The position numbers and the translations under genes were made by a program. Of a stretch of DNA of 64,000 nt, positions 63,218 through 64,000 are shown one piece after another. The notes under the pieces are model-generated. The model did no database searches and was not told the origin of the DNA. It saw nothing but the letters and a program-made list of their open reading frames with translations. The stretch covers positions 62,001-126,000 of the forward strand of contig CAWKEY010000052.1 in NCBI GenBank assembly GCA_963848675.1, given 5' to 3'. How positions within the stretch are numbered: position 1 is the first letter of the stretch; each line of letters opens with the position of its first letter. This stretch comes from CAWKEY01 sp963848675 (GTDB lineage: Bacteria > Pseudomonadota > Gammaproteobacteria > Methylococcales > Methylomonadaceae).

Positions 63218-63541
63218 AACTCGATCCAGATATATGTGCAGTAAGGAACACATATGTTGCAGACTCCAGGTTCCTTAGAGAGCATTAGCCTTTGAATACG
63301 ACCATAGACAGATGCTGGGCAGCCGCTAATTTTACGCAGTGCTTAGCTAATATACAAAACATTCTGAATGTTCATTGGAACTTGGCTGCAAGCCCCATTC
63401 CGGCAGGGCTGGACCCTAAAGGCATTAAATCTCCATTTGTCTGTTCAGGCTGTCACGAATAATTCTCTTTTTGTGCTTAAGACAGCCTATGGAGAAACTG
63501 TGTTGTTGGCGAAAAGTTCGAATGGCGATAAAGGGCTGTTC
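63218..63541. other. Intergenic region upstream of cyp51
   Basis: The 324 bp between the cyp51 start and the end of the DHCR24-like gene hold no gene, tRNA or paired repeat that I can see. It probably contains the promoter of the cyp51-led transcript. Confidence 0.4.
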
Positions 63542-64000
63542 TCACCCCACCTTTTCCAGCTTTCTCATTTCGACCGGGGAAACCCTGCCTTTTGAGGAAA
63601 CCTTGTCGTACACTTCATCGAAGGCTTGCCGGCAGTACGGCAACCGCTCCCGCAAAAGGTCATAGCCGGCATGGTCGAACATTGTCCTGAAATCCTCTCT
63701 GCTCATGAAGGTTCTCGCATACAAGGCTTGGTAGCCACGGTGTTCGATGACGAATTTCTCCAGCAACGGCAGGGCGGCGGCGTTATCGAAACCCGCCTTG
63801 CCGGGTGTACCATAGGCGCCAATATCCACGAAGAGCTCGTCCACGGTGCCTTCCTGCGTCCTGAAAGGGTGGACAAAACCGGGCTGTCCCCCGTTATCCT
63901 TGAGCGCCATCGGTGACAGCCATAAGGGATATAACTGGAAATGCTCATCGAAATAGTCAATGGACTGCTTGAAATACCGGATCGGCATGAGCATATCCTG
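63542..64000 (-). CDS. DHCR24-like FAD sterol delta-24 reductase (C-terminal part, cut by window edge)
   Basis: The frame is open to the window end and shows the last ~152 residues: QDMLMPIRYFKQSIDYFDEH, YPLWLSPMALK, ELFVDIGAYGTPGK, GYQALYARTFMSREDF, FDHAGYDLLRERLPYC and AFDEVYDKVSS. These match the C-terminus of DHCR24/seladin-type FAD reductases. In sterol-producing methanotrophs a homologue reduces the side-chain double bond. The FAD-binding N-terminus lies beyond the window. It points the same way as the rest of the sterol cluster. Confidence 0.85.
   Translation of the reverse strand, partial: QDMLMPIRYFKQSIDYFDEHFQLYPLWLSPMALKDNGGQPGFVHPFRTQEGTVDELFVDIGAYGTPGKAGFDNAAALPLLEKFVIEHRGYQALYARTFMSREDFRTMFDHAGYDLLRERLPYCRQAFDEVYDKVSSKGRVSPVEMRKLEKVG

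Overview
The window looks like the chromosome of a sterol-making gammaproteobacterial methanotroph (order Methylococcales). The evidence is a bacterial sterol cluster: squalene monooxygenase, oxidosqualene cyclase, a CYP51-ferredoxin fusion, a DHCR24-like reductase and a Bst-type sterol transporter. A complete System I cytochrome c maturation operon and housekeeping genes (rnr, rlmB, tRNA-Leu) fit the same assignment. No methane oxidation gene is present, so the assignment is an inference.

Layout. 0-5 kb: a NUDIX hydrolase (cut by the window edge), a small unknown protein, a GNAT-nitrilase fusion, and a short repeat-flanked module holding a broken stress-type coiled-coil gene and a bestrophin-like membrane protein. 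5-12.6 kb: a minus-strand amino-acid/2-oxoacid module (Glu/Leu/Phe/Val dehydrogenase, three-gene 2-oxoacid:ferredoxin oxidoreductase, acyl-CoA synthetase), with a RelA/SpoT-like protein upstream. 12.9-35.7 kb: a type III-A CRISPR-Cas locus. In transcription order it reads cas6, a TIGR02584-type CARF/ring-nuclease protein, cas10, csm2, csm3, csm4, csm5, mazEF, yefM-yoeB, a TIGR02710 CARF-HEPN protein, a RAYT transposase, a Can2/Card1-like CARF nuclease, a 51-repeat array, a truncated PIN plus ribbon-helix-helix pair, a canonical cas2-cas1 pair, an ISNCY-type insertion sequence, and a second, catalytically degenerate cas1 with cas2. 36-41.6 kb: a two-component system, tRNA-Leu(CAG), rnr-rlmB. 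41.6-51.1 kb: ccmABCDEF-(Septu ptuAB)-ccmGHI, followed by hemN. 52.6-64 kb: bstCBA and sterol biosynthesis genes.

The most unusual feature is a palindromic repeat family (arms GTGGGAGCGACGCC / GGCGTCGCTCCCAC) seen only at 16.1-34.8 kb, inside the CRISPR-Cas locus, together with a REP-associated tyrosine transposase (RAYT) that is the obvious candidate mobiliser. Copies lie in frame inside cas10 (two sites), csm4 (one internal, one supplying the C-terminus and stop codon), mazF (the active-site loop) and the RAYT gene itself. They add recurrent peptides such as VGATPTSR, SRDVGVAPT and GSDAHVAT. Two unrelated palindromes are likewise in frame in ccmG and bstA. The genome therefore seems to tolerate protein-coding palindromic elements, in the manner of Rickettsia RPEs.

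The CRISPR array is best read on the minus strand (crRNA tag ATTAAGAC, leader at 21805-21877). Its spacers look like sense-strand coding sequence, so the crRNAs would be antisense to phage mRNA, as an RNA-targeting type III system requires. Four spacers encode versions of one peptide, KLT(S/A)AQKRAIT, with different codons, which suggests repeated capture from one conserved phage gene.

Six reading-frame breaks (ccmF, hemN, cyp51 and three in the oxidosqualene cyclase) are each repaired by removing one base. Uniform +1 errors in genes likely to be functional point to assembly indels rather than pseudogenes.
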